From contig CAWUHX010000032.1 of the NCBI GenBank assembly GCA_963922205.1, forward strand, positions 806,001-870,000: DNA of 64,000 bases, written 5' to 3'. The stretch is from Romanomermis culicivorax (taxonomy: Eukaryota; Nematoda; Enoplea; Mermithida; Mermithidae). A model generated the notes under the pieces. It searched no databases and was not told the origin of the DNA. It saw nothing but the letters and a program-made list of their open reading frames with translations. This document shows, piece by piece, positions 43,599 through 54,469 of the stretch; within the stretch, counting starts at the first letter, position 1; every line of letters begins with the position of its first letter. The position numbers were made by a program, and so were the translations under genes.

Positions 43599-43733
43599 AT
43601 TTTGCTTTGAAAATCAAAAGGAACAACTAAATGAATTAATTAATTAATTAAGAGCGTTTGCGAAAATTCAACTTGACGACAACGTGTCCAAATGCAAATG
43701 AATGAATGAGTAAATAAAAATTTGATACTATGA

Positions 43734-44651
43734 TTATAGGAATAAAGGAGTATGTCGCCGAAAATGTAATTTAACTATAACATTCCCAAACTGAAAGGGT
43801 ATAAGCTCATTCATACTGTTTTTTATATTAATCTCGAGTACTGTAATTTCTTTCAATTGAATGGGTATATAGTGAGGTGTTTCATATAATCGACTCACAT
43901 TATCTTTATATTTTCCCTGAACATTTACTATACGTAAAAGCGGTGCTAAAGTATTTCCAACAATCTGATTTTCAATAATATTACAGTAAACATAAAAATT
44001 CTGTAAATCATTCAAATTTGGTGGTTGAATGCCTAACATGTATAAATGATTAGTTCCAGGCTCGGCAAGAAAAACAGCTTTGGATGGTGGAATATGTGTG
44101 TTAGAATTTTTTGGAGGTTTCTCTCCAACAGTATATAAGTTAATATTCACAGCTCTATTTAAAAAATCATCAGCAGTTGCATAGGCCTCAGTATTGGTAG
44201 AGCTAAATCCGAGAAGCTCCATTAACCATTTGCTTATATCGATTTTACGTAAGATTGTACCACTTTTTATTTTCAAATTAACTAATCCTCGTCCATGTTC
44301 ATCGTATGAAAACATGATTTCCATGTTAGTTCCGGCAATAGCTGCTCCAACTTTTGCATTCAACTCTTCAATTAATTCAGCTATGGTAAAGTAATGTTTT
44401 TCAAAAACTATTACTTTAATTTTTTTGACCTTATTTCCGACACCATCCGTAATTAACTTTATTACATTATCTCCACCATGATTGGTAAATGTAGCCCAAC
44501 TATAGGGGTATATTATTTCACTTAGCCCTACCTCCCAGCTTCCATCTAGTTTTAAACGGTAAGGTAGATGGGCTGAAAAATCAGAGGGCTTGTTTCCATT
44601 TTTGCTATTACTAGGTAATGTGATATAAAATTGATCTTCAAAGGTTGTCAT
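43734..44651 (-). CDS. Penton-like minor capsid protein, predicted (E2)
   Basis: 305 aa, the same length as the E1 copy with only a few substitutions, and with all the family blocks (FYITLPSNS, SWEVGLSEIIYP, NFYVYCNIIENQIVGN, PFQFGNVIVKLHFRR). Such strong conservation between two otherwise decaying copies suggests either recent divergence or strong past constraint. The role is inferred from its constant place beside the capsid gene. Confidence 0.7.
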   Translation of the reverse strand: MTTFEDQFYITLPSNSKNGNKPSDFSAHLPYRLKLDGSWEVGLSEIIYPYSWATFTNHGGDNVIKLITDGVGNKVKKIKVIVFEKHYFTIAELIEELNAKVGAAIAGTNMEIMFSYDEHGRGLVNLKIKSGTILRKIDISKWLMELLGFSSTNTEAYATADDFLNRAVNINLYTVGEKPPKNSNTHIPPSKAVFLAEPGTNHLYMLGIQPPNLNDLQNFYVYCNIIENQIVGNTLAPLLRIVNVQGKYKDNVSRLYETPHYIPIQLKEITVLEINIKNSMNELIPFQFGNVIVKLHFRRHTPLFL

Positions 44652-44942
44652 TATTTATAATGTTGTTTGCTGTTGCTATAGGTACGGTCTTCAATGAATT
44701 AGATGACTGTAATACTGTCGGTACGGGGCTAGGTAATAAATATCACAAGCGCACAAAAGACCAACCCACAATTGTGTATTATTATTGTAGAGAGATAAAT
44801 TTATTATAGCTGTAATGACTACAATGTATATTAGTATGACCTGACTGAAGAAAACCACTTCGTTTCGAGGTAGACGTTTTCCAAAAAACTCCCAAAGACT
44901 GATGCGAGACGTTTCCGAATGCGTACTATTACTACTATCCAT
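44638..44942 (-). pseudogene. Two-helix membrane protein, frameshifted (E2)
   Basis: Collinear with the E1 gene at 8791: the head (WEFFGKRLPRNEVVFFSQV) and first helix are intact. Compared with E1, four bases are missing near 44743-44746, in the middle of the second helix. The frame then changes and stops at 44691-44693, losing the IGYLLPSP end. The remaining homologous DNA continues into the penton-like gene start, as in E1. Confidence 0.75.
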
Positions 44943-44987
44943 TTCAAAATAAAAAAATTTTTATTTAACAATTAACTAGTCAATCAT

Positions 44988-45062
44988 AAATTTATAAAAA
45001 GGCGGAGCTAGTAAAGTAACCAATAAAATTACACAAGAATACATAAAGGAGGTGGAGCTAGT
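44988..45062 (-). promoter_or_regulatory. Predicted promoter module, E2 counterpart of 8676-8748
   Basis: Minus-strand order: AGCTCCACCTCC, CCAAT-type ATTGGTTAC, AGCTCCGCC, TTTTTATAAATTTA, then the gene at 44942. One GC box has a C-to-T-type change (CCGCC to CCACC). Confidence 0.45.
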
Positions 45063-45113
45063 AAAGTAATAAAATTATACAAAAATAGGTAAAGAAGGCA
45101 GAGTTAACTTTTA

Positions 45114-45602
45114 CTAATGTGTACATAAATTATTTTGCAATCGACTTTCTACAGAAAACTTACAATGAAAGAACTTACAAACTAACTTATCATTATATGC
45201 AAAATTTGTATTACTAAAACTTCTAAACATTTTATACATAGGAACACATCGCGCTTTATAATACAAAAAATACAAAGTATATATACCACAAACTCTGCTA
45301 GAAACATTTTGTAGGCGTTTCACATTTATGTGTCTTACTGTAGCATTCTTGTTAATATAGTTTATAAAAGCAGGAATGATTGGTGGTAAACCATATGAAT
45401 CAAAATAATATACAGAGTTGTCATTATCGAAATACATAGCGATCCAATGACTTCCTTTTTGAAAAGATGAATCTATGTTTGCAATTAGAGCGGCAGGTCT
45501 TTTAACTATCTTTGGTAATGTATCGCAAGCAAAAACTCCGAGAAAAATTCTTGATAATAGTCTATCTTGTTGAACATAATATGCCAATTCAAAGTTGTTC
45601 AT
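45114..45602 (-). CDS. Adenain-type cysteine protease (E2)
   Basis: 162 aa with the catalytic set retained: His in GSHWIAMYF, Asp in YYFDSYG, Gln in RLQNVSS and Cys in SRVCGIYT, at the same positions as in E1. The start lies 14 bases inside the end of the integrase gene. Differences from E1 cluster near the middle and C-terminal end. It would mature the pVI-like and other virion proteins. Confidence 0.88.
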   Translation of the reverse strand: MNNFELAYYVQQDRLLSRIFLGVFACDTLPKIVKRPAALIANIDSSFQKGSHWIAMYFDNDNSVYYFDSYGLPPIIPAFINYINKNATVRHINVKRLQNVSSRVCGIYTLYFLYYKARCVPMYKMFRSFSNTNFAYNDKLVCKFFHCKFSVESRLQNNLCTH

Positions 45603-46695
45603 CGTAATCGTCGTCGTCGTTTTGTATATCCTTTTCTAAAATCCAGCTGTTGAATTTTTCAGGATAACCCCACCACTTCACAAGTAGTTTATTTTGACCG
45701 TCTGGTAAATGTTTAGTTTTTAAAATCTTTTCAATTTTATATTCTTTGATATCAGGGTTAAAATCAATTTTCTGTAGCTCTTTTTCATAAAAACGACCTT
45801 CTATATCCTCTTCTTCCAAATCCTGAATTCTATAAAGTATTTGGTTTCTAGTCTTTACAGTTTGTTTTACCCTAAAAACTTCCTCACTCCATTGAGGTAA
45901 ATAACCTTTGTCGAACACACCTCTATGCTTACTAATTCGCATGTAATCTCCTATATCAATCTTAGGTTTTCTAGTGTATGTATTCTTGGGGTAAAGTCTC
46001 TGCCATATAAGTTTTTCATTGGAATAATTAACATTAACTGGTTTTTCACCAATTGATCTATGAATAGAATGATTATAGTTTGAAACTAATGTTGATAGAA
46101 TATCGATCCATTTATAAGTGGTAAACTCTGTAAAATATCTAAACAATTTAGTTTTTAAGGTTCTATTAAACCGTTCCACTATTGAACATTTTATGTCTTC
46201 ATTCTGGGAAGTAAAAAATTGTATATCATTTACTTTTAATAATTTTTGGAAATCTTTGTTGACAAATTCTTTTCCTTTATCGCTGCGCACTCTCCAAGGG
46301 ATTCGACCTCTTTTCAAAATATTTTGAAAAGCATCACATACATTCTTTGCATGTTTTGATTTCAATGGTTCAACCCATGCGTATTTACTTAATACATCTA
46401 TACATGTAAACATAAATTTATATCCATCATTGAAATCTGCTAAAGAAGACATATCTGCCAAATCAATTTCCCATTGTTGATCCATAGCTGTAACATAAAT
46501 ACGGTTACGTGAAAACTTTTTGTCGACTTGCTTATGTAATGTATAACTATCTTGTTTTGAGAGCCAATCTTCAACATTTTTACGTGTAATTGTTTTATTG
46601 TGTTTTCTAGCTTCCACATATAATTTTTCAATGCTAGAAAAAGCTGTAGGGTTTCCGTGTAAATTTTTGTACAATTTTGAAAGTAGTCTATCCAT
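45589..46695 (-). CDS. Chromodomain integrase (E2)
   Basis: 368 aa, intact. It keeps the catalytic Asp (WEIDLADM), Asp (RSDKGKEF) and Glu (VERFNRTL), the SH3-like segment ([12 protein letters not shown]) and the chromodomain ([20 protein letters not shown]). It begins [16 protein letters not shown], aligned with the E1 start at 7031. The intact integrase, exact target duplication and matched terminal repeats agree with insertion by this enzyme or a close relative. Confidence 0.92.
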   Translation of the reverse strand: MDRLLSKLYKNLHGNPTAFSSIEKLYVEARKHNKTITRKNVEDWLSKQDSYTLHKQVDKKFSRNRIYVTAMDQQWEIDLADMSSLADFNDGYKFMFTCIDVLSKYAWVEPLKSKHAKNVCDAFQNILKRGRIPWRVRSDKGKEFVNKDFQKLLKVNDIQFFTSQNEDIKCSIVERFNRTLKTKLFRYFTEFTTYKWIDILSTLVSNYNHSIHRSIGEKPVNVNYSNEKLIWQRLYPKNTYTRKPKIDIGDYMRISKHRGVFDKGYLPQWSEEVFRVKQTVKTRNQILYRIQDLEEEDIEGRFYEKELQKIDFNPDIKEYKIEKILKTKHLPDGQNKLLVKWWGYPEKFNSWILEKDIQNDDDDYDEQL

Positions 46696-46699
46696 TGTT

Positions 46700-47533
46700 C
46701 TAGTATAAAGGGGTATATCGTCTAAGTGTTCTAGCTTTTCTCCGTATCTTCTTTTCTGTCGAGTTTCCTTTACTCAAGATTGTATTGTCTTTGATATCTT
46801 CTTCGTCACTTGAAAATACACCAACACCTTTCACGAGGGATTTATTCAACTGTTTGAGACTACCGTTTGCCTGATTATCTGATTCTTCAGCAGCCGTTTG
46901 GTAGGAGAGTTTCCGAGGTAGAGTGAATAACATTCTGCGCAAAGGATTTCCTATAGCCTCTAAGGGTACATTATGTTTTCTCAAAGCATTAGCAAATTGG
47001 CCTACTCCAAGCGGTTGCGTAATTTTTGAACGTTTATGTGACAAATCATGTAATAAATCAATAATATGGGAGCCTTCAATTAATTTCCCATCAATTAATA
47101 TTTCTCCTTGCTTATTAACGTGTATACTAGGGTTACGTCTCACATGTTCCAATAATAATGATGCAGAACGTTTAAATTGTTTAGGGATTCCACTGAGTAA
47201 TTTCTCATCATTCAACCAATCTTTTTCCTCAACCTTTAAATTAATGCTATCACTTTCATCATTAGTATTTTCTTTTAAAATTATGGTAGCAATTTGGGCG
47301 TTTTCGTGTTCAAAAGTTAAATATTGTGACAATAATTGAGAGTACATTTTGTATTGTTCTTCGGGTGTTAATGTATTATCCTTCATAATGCGCTCTAATT
47401 CGTTACGATACATATCAACTTGTCTAGCTATACCCGTCTTTTCATTTGCACTCGACGAAGAAGAAGCCTGAGAGTTATTCAACTTATTCAGAACTTCATG
47501 AGGGATAAGAGCAAATTTACTAGCAAATTTCAT
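46700..47533 (-). CDS. Conserved virion-module protein, unknown role (E2)
   Basis: 277 aa, collinear with the 285-aa E1 protein; the Ser/Thr linker and the acidic linker are shorter. It starts MKFASKFALIPHEVLNKL one base after the stop of the pX-like gene and ends RRYTPLY four bases before the integrase start. The tail is rich in Lys/Arg. No function is known to me. Confidence 0.7.
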   Translation of the reverse strand: MKFASKFALIPHEVLNKLNNSQASSSSSANEKTGIARQVDMYRNELERIMKDNTLTPEEQYKMYSQLLSQYLTFEHENAQIATIILKENTNDESDSINLKVEEKDWLNDEKLLSGIPKQFKRSASLLLEHVRRNPSIHVNKQGEILIDGKLIEGSHIIDLLHDLSHKRSKITQPLGVGQFANALRKHNVPLEAIGNPLRRMLFTLPRKLSYQTAAEESDNQANGSLKQLNKSLVKGVGVFSSDEEDIKDNTILSKGNSTEKKIRRKARTLRRYTPLY

Positions 47534-47534
47534 T

Positions 47535-47888
47535 CTATAATAATTTCTCTGTAACAAAAGCTGCTAGTGTAGATAATAGAGCCGGTAGTACTAGAGGTAA
47601 AAATGCTCCACCACTTTGAACTATTCTTGTACGTTTATTATGTAAGTCTTTTTTCTTGTTTTTTTCGTGTCTTGTAGCTAAAGCTCTAAGCAATAATTTA
47701 TGCTTTGCCAATTTCTTTTTTAACTTTGAATTAATAGGGATATTACCATTCAATATGTTCAGACAAATTTCGCATATACAACAGATCAAATCAGGGGAAG
47801 AATGTTGAAGAAAAACACGTCTTTGAACACAATTTGAATTTTTCAACACATTGAGCTCGTGAATATATTTCTTTAATCTAGAAGCCAT
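47535..47888 (-). CDS. pX-like basic protein (E2)
   Basis: 117 aa, the same length as in E1, with the LICCICEICLNILNGNIP block, the basic stretch and the hydrophobic C-terminal helix. Only scattered substitutions separate the copies. A virion core or membrane-active role is inferred. Confidence 0.7.
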   Translation of the reverse strand: MASRLKKYIHELNVLKNSNCVQRRVFLQHSSPDLICCICEICLNILNGNIPINSKLKKKLAKHKLLLRALATRHEKNKKKDLHNKRTRIVQSGGAFLPLVLPALLSTLAAFVTEKLL

Positions 47889-47970
47889 GCAAAACAGACC
47901 GTACAGTACATAAAAATATTACAATAATGACCAAATGTTAAATGAACATTGAAACAGTTAATGTATTACA

Positions 47971-48436
47971 TTAGGATAGTAATGAAGCTTCATTTTGTAT
48001 AATAATATTCAACTCTTCGCATCTAGAAAAAGCACACAATATATTCATATTCATAAAAAACAGTTTATGTGTTGTATCTAGCTTTAAAAAAAGATCTTCT
48101 ACAAAAATAGAGCGAGGTTCCATCATATCCAATTCTATTAGTAATAATTTGGCAAAACACCAAAATTGTGTAACTTTTTTACATCCCATAGGTAAACCAA
48201 CTTCGCGACGTAAATGATTGCACGCCTTAGCTATGTCTTTGTAAAAAATCTTGGCTTCAGGTGAGAAACGAGTCCAAAACAAATCAGCCATCTCACGTTT
48301 CTGTTTGTTGGTTAGTATTTTACCTCAAATAAAAAAATATTATAGATTAATAACTAGGTGAATAAATAGATAAAAAATTTTTACCTTTTACTTTACTTTG
48401 CACCATTCTGACAAAAACTTCAAATGCGGCGGACAT
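47971..48436 (-). CDS. Conserved two-exon protein, unknown role (E2)
   Basis: Exon 1 is 48436-48385 (52 bases, as in E1) and exon 2 is 48323-47971. The intron is GT-AG, phase 1, 61 bp. It keeps AFEVFVRMVQ, LFWTRFSPEAKIFY and FWCFAKLLL. The same splice sites and intact frame in two diverged copies make the gene model firm even though the function is unknown. Confidence 0.75.
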
Positions 48437-48504
48437 TGTAATTGGGACAGAACAAACAAACAAACAAATTATAGAAAAACGACCAACCTCTTCCAAAATT
48501 TCGA

Positions 48505-48933
48505 CTAAACTGATGTACTGTCAAATATTTTTTTCTGACTATGTAATAAATCCACAGTATCTCTATATTGTAATCTAGTTCCCTTGATGTACAAGTTTTG
48601 AAATTTACTGGTACGGCTACAGCAAGAAAATACAGTAGGATTGAAAATATATATTTTGAAACACATTCGTAATTGCATAAATTGACCATCATTCTGAGGA
48701 CAATGTAAAATTTTTTCTACAAAATGTAGTAAGGGTGTTATATGTAATTTATAATTTTCCCATAATAATTCCCGATCTGTACCATTATCTGTATTTGGTA
48801 TCGTAAAATCTGTAACATTTACAGGTTCTCCATTTTCATAAATTTGAAAAGGATATTGTAACCATACAATAAAAACAAATATAAAAAGAATTAGGGTAAG
48901 GCTATTAAGAAAAGTGTATTTATTGTATAACAT
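48505..48933 (-). CDS. Single-pass membrane protein, unknown role (E2)
   Basis: 142 aa with one hydrophobic segment (about 9-27), a linker with a single NVTDFTIPNT unit and the same cysteine-containing C-terminal domain as E1. It lacks the tandem 33-bp duplication seen there. Confidence 0.7.
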   Translation of the reverse strand: MLYNKYTFLNSLTLILFIFVFIVWLQYPFQIYENGEPVNVTDFTIPNTDNGTDRELLWENYKLHITPLLHFVEKILHCPQNDGQFMQLRMCFKIYIFNPTVFSCCSRTSKFQNLYIKGTRLQYRDTVDLLHSQKKIFDSTSV

Positions 48934-48990
48934 ATGGATAAATAATAAGATCCGACTATCTTGTAAAAAGTTTTCTGTAAAAATGACGAA

Positions 48991-49615
48991 TCATTTAGGT
49001 GTATATAAAATCATATGATTATTGTTAGGAAATATATTAGATCTAAGTCGATATTTTTCAGGACATGTCTGTGTAAGATCTATTAATAAATAGCCATATG
49101 GTATACTGGTAGCATCCTCATACGCTTCTATAAAATAATTTGAAGTAGTTGGGAAAATCTGTCGAGCCAGTGTGCGCACTTGTAATCTATCGCTAGGGTT
49201 TTTTAAAAGAACCAAATATTGAGCATTTATTCTACTTGTACGCATTCCATCAAAAAAGGCGTTTTGAACTATATGTATAATTGATAGATTCCAGTGATGC
49301 GATCCTTTAGTAAAAAGTTGAGTTAAACCTTTATCGTTCTTCATCTCTTGCAGGTGTATCTTTACTTTTTTGAAGTTCGTCCAAGTCAGGTGAACCTTGA
49401 ATGAATTCTACGTAAGAACATTTTTGAACTAATTCATCGTAAGCTTCTTGCCATTCGGAATAACACCAATAAATTTTCACAGGAGCAGGGTGAATCATTT
49501 CTTTAGCAAAAATTACAAGTTTTTTAACAAATTGTGTTTTTCCTGATTTTGTTGGAGCCGAAACTATGCAGTTAAATGGATGTTTCCATATATAAAACTC
49601 ATCAAGATCTGACAT
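48991..49615 (-). pseudogene. Packaging ATPase, Walker B segment deleted (E2)
   Basis: The N-terminal part (start at 49615) keeps the P-loop APTKSGKT. At the junction near 49350/49351, 26 bases present in E1 are missing; they encode the Walker B strand LLIMDDMM and part of the next turn. The frame is lost, with a stop soon after, while the downstream part (49344-48991) is open in another frame and matches E1 to its end. The product cannot be a working ATPase. Confidence 0.88.
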
Positions 49616-49789
49616 CTTCCAAGAAAAACCAACCACTTTTTTACTTGGACACTTTTTCAAAATGATTTTATTTCATTGAGATGCTATTTATAATTATCAA
49701 AATTTTGATACAGTAAAACACGAATAGTTGGACAAAACAAAATACAGTGAAGCTAACTTCCATGAAACATTAAACATGCATCTTTTTCT

Positions 49790-50510
49790 TTTTCTACTAC
49801 ATATGCTCTTTTTTTTTCTTTATCCACGACATGTTCTCTTTAGATCCATTTTTGTTTTTCATACATTACCTTCTCAGGTCTTTTCTTTCTAGGCAGCTTA
49901 CAGTAGTCCTGGCTCATGGGTTAAATAAGATTATTTTGTAATATAAACAAACAACAGGTTAGATTTTTTAAAAGTCATTCAGTAGTGTTTTTCCTTTGTC
50001 AAGTACAGGTGCTTTTTTCACTGCTGGCAAAATGTTCTCTTTTTGGATCGATAACATTTTTCCTGTAGGTCTTCTCTTTATTTCCACTAGTCATACTCTT
50101 TTCCCTTTGGCCCATTACTCATTATTTTTGATACTGTCAGTACATGTTCTCCATGAAATGACAATAATTTATGGGCGTCTTTTCATTTTGTCCACTACAT
50201 ATGCTCTTTTTTTGTCCACTACATGTTCTCTTTAGATCGATTTTTGTTTTTCATACATTACCTTCTTAGGCCTTTTTCTTTTTTCTAGACAGCTTACAGT
50301 AGTCAGGGGTCATAGGTTAGATAAGATTATTTTGTAATATAAGCAAACAACACATTAGATTTTTGAAAAGTCATTTAGTAGCGTTTTTCTTTTATCAAGC
50401 ACAGGTGCTTTCTTCACTGCTGTCTAATGTTCTCTTCTTAGATCAATAACATTTTTCCTGTAGGTCTTCTCTTTATTTCCACTAGGCATGCTCTTTTTCC
50501 TTTGTCCACT
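49790..50510. repeat. Tandem duplication at the inner edge of the right terminal repeat
   Basis: Two diverged units with an offset of about 404 bp (shared CTACATATGCTCTTTTTTT, GACAGCTTACAGTAGTC, ACATTTTTCCTGTAGGTCTT). The outer unit is part of the terminal inverted repeat. The inner one (about 49790-50110) has no partner at the left end. Confidence 0.75.
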
Positions 50511-51185
50511 ACACCATCTCTTTCAGATCTATGTATAATCTTTTCTGCATGTTCTTTCTCTATGCCCCCTAGGTGTGCTCTTTTCCCTTGTTCACTTTTT
50601 CTAAATTGATTTTGGTTTTGTTACCTCACATTTTTTCCTTTGTACACTATATGCACCGTACGTCCACTTTTTCCAGATCCAATTTTGGTGTTTTGTTTAC
50701 CTTACCTTTCTCACCTTTGTGCACTACGGCACTGTATTTCCAGTTTTTTCCAGATCGATTTTTTGCCTTACTTTTTGTGTCATACTTGTATACTGTATGT
50801 CAATTTTTGTTCCACATATATTTTCATTTTCCATTTTCCGTTCATCATCGATTTTCCTTTTTCATCTACAGTAACACACCTATTACCCTAATTCCACTAT
50901 TACCATAATCGAAAATTACCGTAATTTCACTATTACGGTAACTCAAGAACATGCATTCTTAACCTACGACCTATAAATCGACCGTATATGTTTACTGTAC
51001 GACCTATAAATCGACAAAGAAATTGACCGTATATGTTTACTGTACGACCTGTAAATCTGACAAAAGCCAATCGTATATGTTTACTGTACGACCTATAAAT
51101 CGGCAAAAAGTGACAAATAATAGGTCGTACACAAAAGATAGGAGTATCCTTAAGCGTACGACCTATACGGGCCGGCCTTACTACT
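50115..51185. repeat. Right terminal inverted repeat of E2
   Basis: Inverted partner of 40516-41590 with few differences. It carries iterated GTACGACCTATAAATCG motifs near the end (about 50965-51170) in the same style as the E1 right end. Confidence 0.88.
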
Positions 51186-51796
51186 CATATCTTTTCGGCC
51201 AAGTCCATGAGAGTTTGTGGATAAATTGATGGTTTTAAAATTTTTCAAATATAAAATTCTAGAAATTACAACTTTTGAACACAAAATTCGAATTTAATTC
51301 TTCAAATAAGTTTTTGGAAAATTGATTTTCCAGCGTCGTAGAATGTCGATACCCAAAAAATTTTCTCCTGTGTTTCACGCAGGAAAGATTACTAGCTTTT
51401 TTGGGCTCTCACTTGTCATCATAGAGGACTTGACCATCGATTTCTCATGTAATTCAAATTCATTATGTTCTTGGATAGTTTGCTGCAAAATTTGTTCCAC
51501 AATGCTTGTAGATTAGACTTCAATCAAACTCAAAAATTTCAAATGTTTCCTGAATTTTAATGAATTAACGGCTCTAAAATGTTATTGAATAAATGTTGAA
51601 TGACATCTCTTTTTTGATCGATTGCCGTGATGCTCAATATATACATTTCTTTGAAAAATAACCTAGCATTGGAATTTATTCACGTATACTGATATTATGA
51701 AATTGGTTTGTAAAAATTTGAAATGGCTTGTAAAATTTTAGGTCAACAAGCCACTTGGCTTGTGACTCGTAGGTCAAAAAAAACCCTGGGTTAGAG

Positions 51797-52847
51797 CCTA
51801 AGGCGATTCAGATTCCAGCCACAATAGTTCACTAAGTAAAAGTGATGATGACAATGAGGATATTGATGAAGGTGGCATTTGTGAAAATGACGATTTTGAA
51901 TTTTCACAATAATTTTGTGATATCTTCAACTTTCTTCTGGAATTTTTTTAAAATGTATCTATTTAGCACGATGCTAAAAAAACCCTATTAATGTATGCTA
52001 ATGTTTAAACTCAGTTGTCTACGATTTAATTTGTGAAAACAAAGATTTTATCTAGTCTAAAAAATTAACAAAAATCATTTTCATTCAATTATCGGGCATA
52101 ACCACTTGTGACTTTTCACCAACAAGATGTCGAACATGATGCAGATACCTATGACACAGACACGAATATCCATGATTTCTATCACTAGATCTGTTGAAAC
52201 TCAATGACAAACCAAATTTTTGAATGTATTGTTGTTTCGTTGAGGTTCTTAGTTGCATTTTTGTTTCTATTTTTAACTCAAAAAGTCGAGATTTCATCAG
52301 CATATTATACGACTTTTCTCACAGGCAGTTTTAATATGATAGGGCCGAAATAATGTTTTCACACTTATGGACCTTCACGCTTGTGGGTCCATTCAAGATA
52401 ATGGGATCACAAGCATGAAAGGCCCATAAGCGTGAAAATCCAGGAGGGTTCGTAAGCGGGAAAGGCTGACCATTGCGCAAGAACATTATTTCGGTTTTTA
52501 GCCATATGCACCAATTTCAATTGGGCTCTCCCATTTGCGCCCTCACCAATTGCGCGGATTCTCAAGTGCACCATTTTTATATGCCTCCTATGTATTTGCG
52601 CCGTGTGCATAATGCCCCAACTGCAATTCCGCTTTTTGCAAATGTGCCACCTTTGTGTTTTCATTCATCATAGAAAGGCAATGGATGCACTGGTAATAAA
52701 AAAAGTGACAAAGATGACTATCGTCTCCAGAAATTGTTTAGGAAGCATTGTTTGTACAAAATTTTTCGGATTCGAAAATTTTTACTCTATGTTTATTTTC
52801 CTCAGACTTATGTAGTTAATTTATATCACAGTTTAGCTAACCCAAAT
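51797..52847. other. Intergenic tract, no gene seen
   Basis: Contains degenerate CATAAGCGTGAA-type repeats (52350-52460) and a TTTGCGCC/TGCGCC-rich stretch (52500-52620). ORFs across it look like chance. Confidence 0.5.
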
Positions 52848-53000
52848 GATTCTATGATCTGATCATAATTCTATGATCTGTTAATGATTCTATGATCTGA
52901 TCATGATTCTATGATCTGATCATGATTCTATGATCTGATCATGATTCTATGATCTGATCATGATTCTATGATCTGATCATGATTCTATGATCAGATAATC
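52848..53000. repeat. 19-bp minisatellite
   Basis: About eight tandem units of TGATTCTATGATCTGATCA; the first two units are variant or shortened. Each unit includes the palindrome TGATCA. Confidence 0.9.
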
Positions 53001-54469
53001 CTGTACCCAGTACCTTCATACTTCGAATTTGTTTAAGAAGCAACAAAACTAAACATTTACTCCAGATCTTACCACTTGAGTTCGAAAGTCAAAATAAGCA
53101 AGACACAAACACCACCTTTATTAGTTTACATATTTTATTACTCAACATCGCATCTGCTGCCCCTAATTTGCGTAAATTTACACCCATCGCCTATTGTGCC
53201 AGGTCATTGCCCTGTTTTATATTCGAATAAGAGTCCTCCCCGGCCTCCAGTGTTTCAACATCTGAGGAATCGAGTGGGAGTTTCCCCCACCCATTTGTCA
53301 GCCAAACCGTCAACCCAGGGAGTCCGTCGCCTGTCATCAAATTGTTTGTTGTTGAAGCCGAACTAGGTGAGTCTTCTCACCAGAGTATTGTTGTGGGTAA
53401 TTTGGGGAATCCTATTTAAGTTGGTTTTCTCCCTGAGTCCTTCCCAGCTAATAAGGGCTCCTTCCCCTCCGGTTTGGGCTAAAAAGGGATCTTTTGGTTT
53501 ACAATTGGGTCCCAGAGTTGGGTCATTTCATAGATGACCTCATTTCCCGTCCACACTGGGCAGGATCAGGGATTGTCATCCCTAACCTGGCTGCATTGTC
53601 CATTATTCTACAGTAGTAACCCCAGAGCAACACCAGAGTACCTATAGTTGTCTCCTATAACTAGTACTAGCCGGGTTAGGTTCCCAAAGTAGGAAAAGCC
53701 TGCCCAACTTGAGTTGCAGTCTGTCACTCACTGTGACAGGATCATGTTTTTCTATCAATATGATATGGATTTCCATCAATGTGACTAGGAAACAACTTTT
53801 CCACCTAACGGAGCCCCCTTTCCCACTTAACGTGACAAAAGAATCAATTTCGATAATCTTGAAATGGTTGAAAATAATGATCATCACGGAGTACGTATCA
53901 TGATGGAAAAATGTATTGAATAGAGTCAACAAGCCTTTTATAATTATTGAATAAAGGTTTTGCTGTGACATCATAGGTGGCGCGATAGCGTCAACCTATA
54001 ATATACTTGGCCCCCAAATTTCATGTCCCCCCCCTCTAGAGCCAAAACGGTAAGAGCTAAAACCTTCGGGTTTTTTGCATAATATCGGGCATAGCAGCAA
54101 ACTATGGGGTACCTTTTGTCATTTCGCCTCTATTTGCAAGTGGTGCTCGGTGGGGCCCCAAAAACAGGTAAAAAACGCACTTTTTAAGGTCCCCCAGTTC
54201 CACCATGCCCAGCTATCGGTGTGCCATATCCAACCTCCATACTTCGGCCTAAGCATCTTGGGGGTGTAATCTCAAATGCGAATTTTTTTTTTGTTGAAAT
54301 ATGGCCTCAATTCAATTATATGGTTGTTCAAAGTCCCGGAAAACGCCAAATTCCCCAATTTTGTTATATAATACTTTGGGTTTAAAAAAATAATTTTTTG
54401 CAGCATAATGCACTACTCATTTTTTTGCAGTTTCAATTGAACCTGTAGCCTTATTGGGATTTTTGGGCC
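53001..54469. other. Intergenic tract, no gene supported
   Basis: Locally C/G-richer DNA (53150-53640) without a convincing exon or terminal repeats. Confidence 0.45.

Larger units (their letters stand above)
40516..51185 (-). mobile_element. Complete Maverick/Polinton-like element E2 (10,670 bp)
   Basis: Both ends read AGTAGTAAGGCCGGCCCGTA inward and are flanked by an exact CATATC (40510-40515, 51186-51191), the 6-bp duplication typical of Mavericks. The terminal inverted repeats are about 1.07 kb. The interior carries the same gene order as the E1 core on the minus strand, but no polymerase and no other genes outside the core. The ATPase and one membrane-protein gene are broken; integrase, protease and capsid genes are open. 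It looks like a recent, replication-deficient insertion. Confidence 0.93.
40017..51788 (+). mobile_element. Non-autonomous hAT-like repeat, copy interrupted by E2
   Basis: Left part 40017-40515 and right part 51186-51788 are the two halves of the repeat seen whole at 34323-35436. Ends CATAGTTTTTTTTT and AAAAAAACCCTG are flanked by GGTTAGAG (40009-40016, 51789-51796), an exact 8-bp duplication. E2 sits between the halves. Confidence 0.85.

Noticed and set aside
52848-53000. Possible CRISPR-like array
   Set aside because: Units are contiguous 19-bp repeats with no unique spacers, in an animal genome; a minisatellite.
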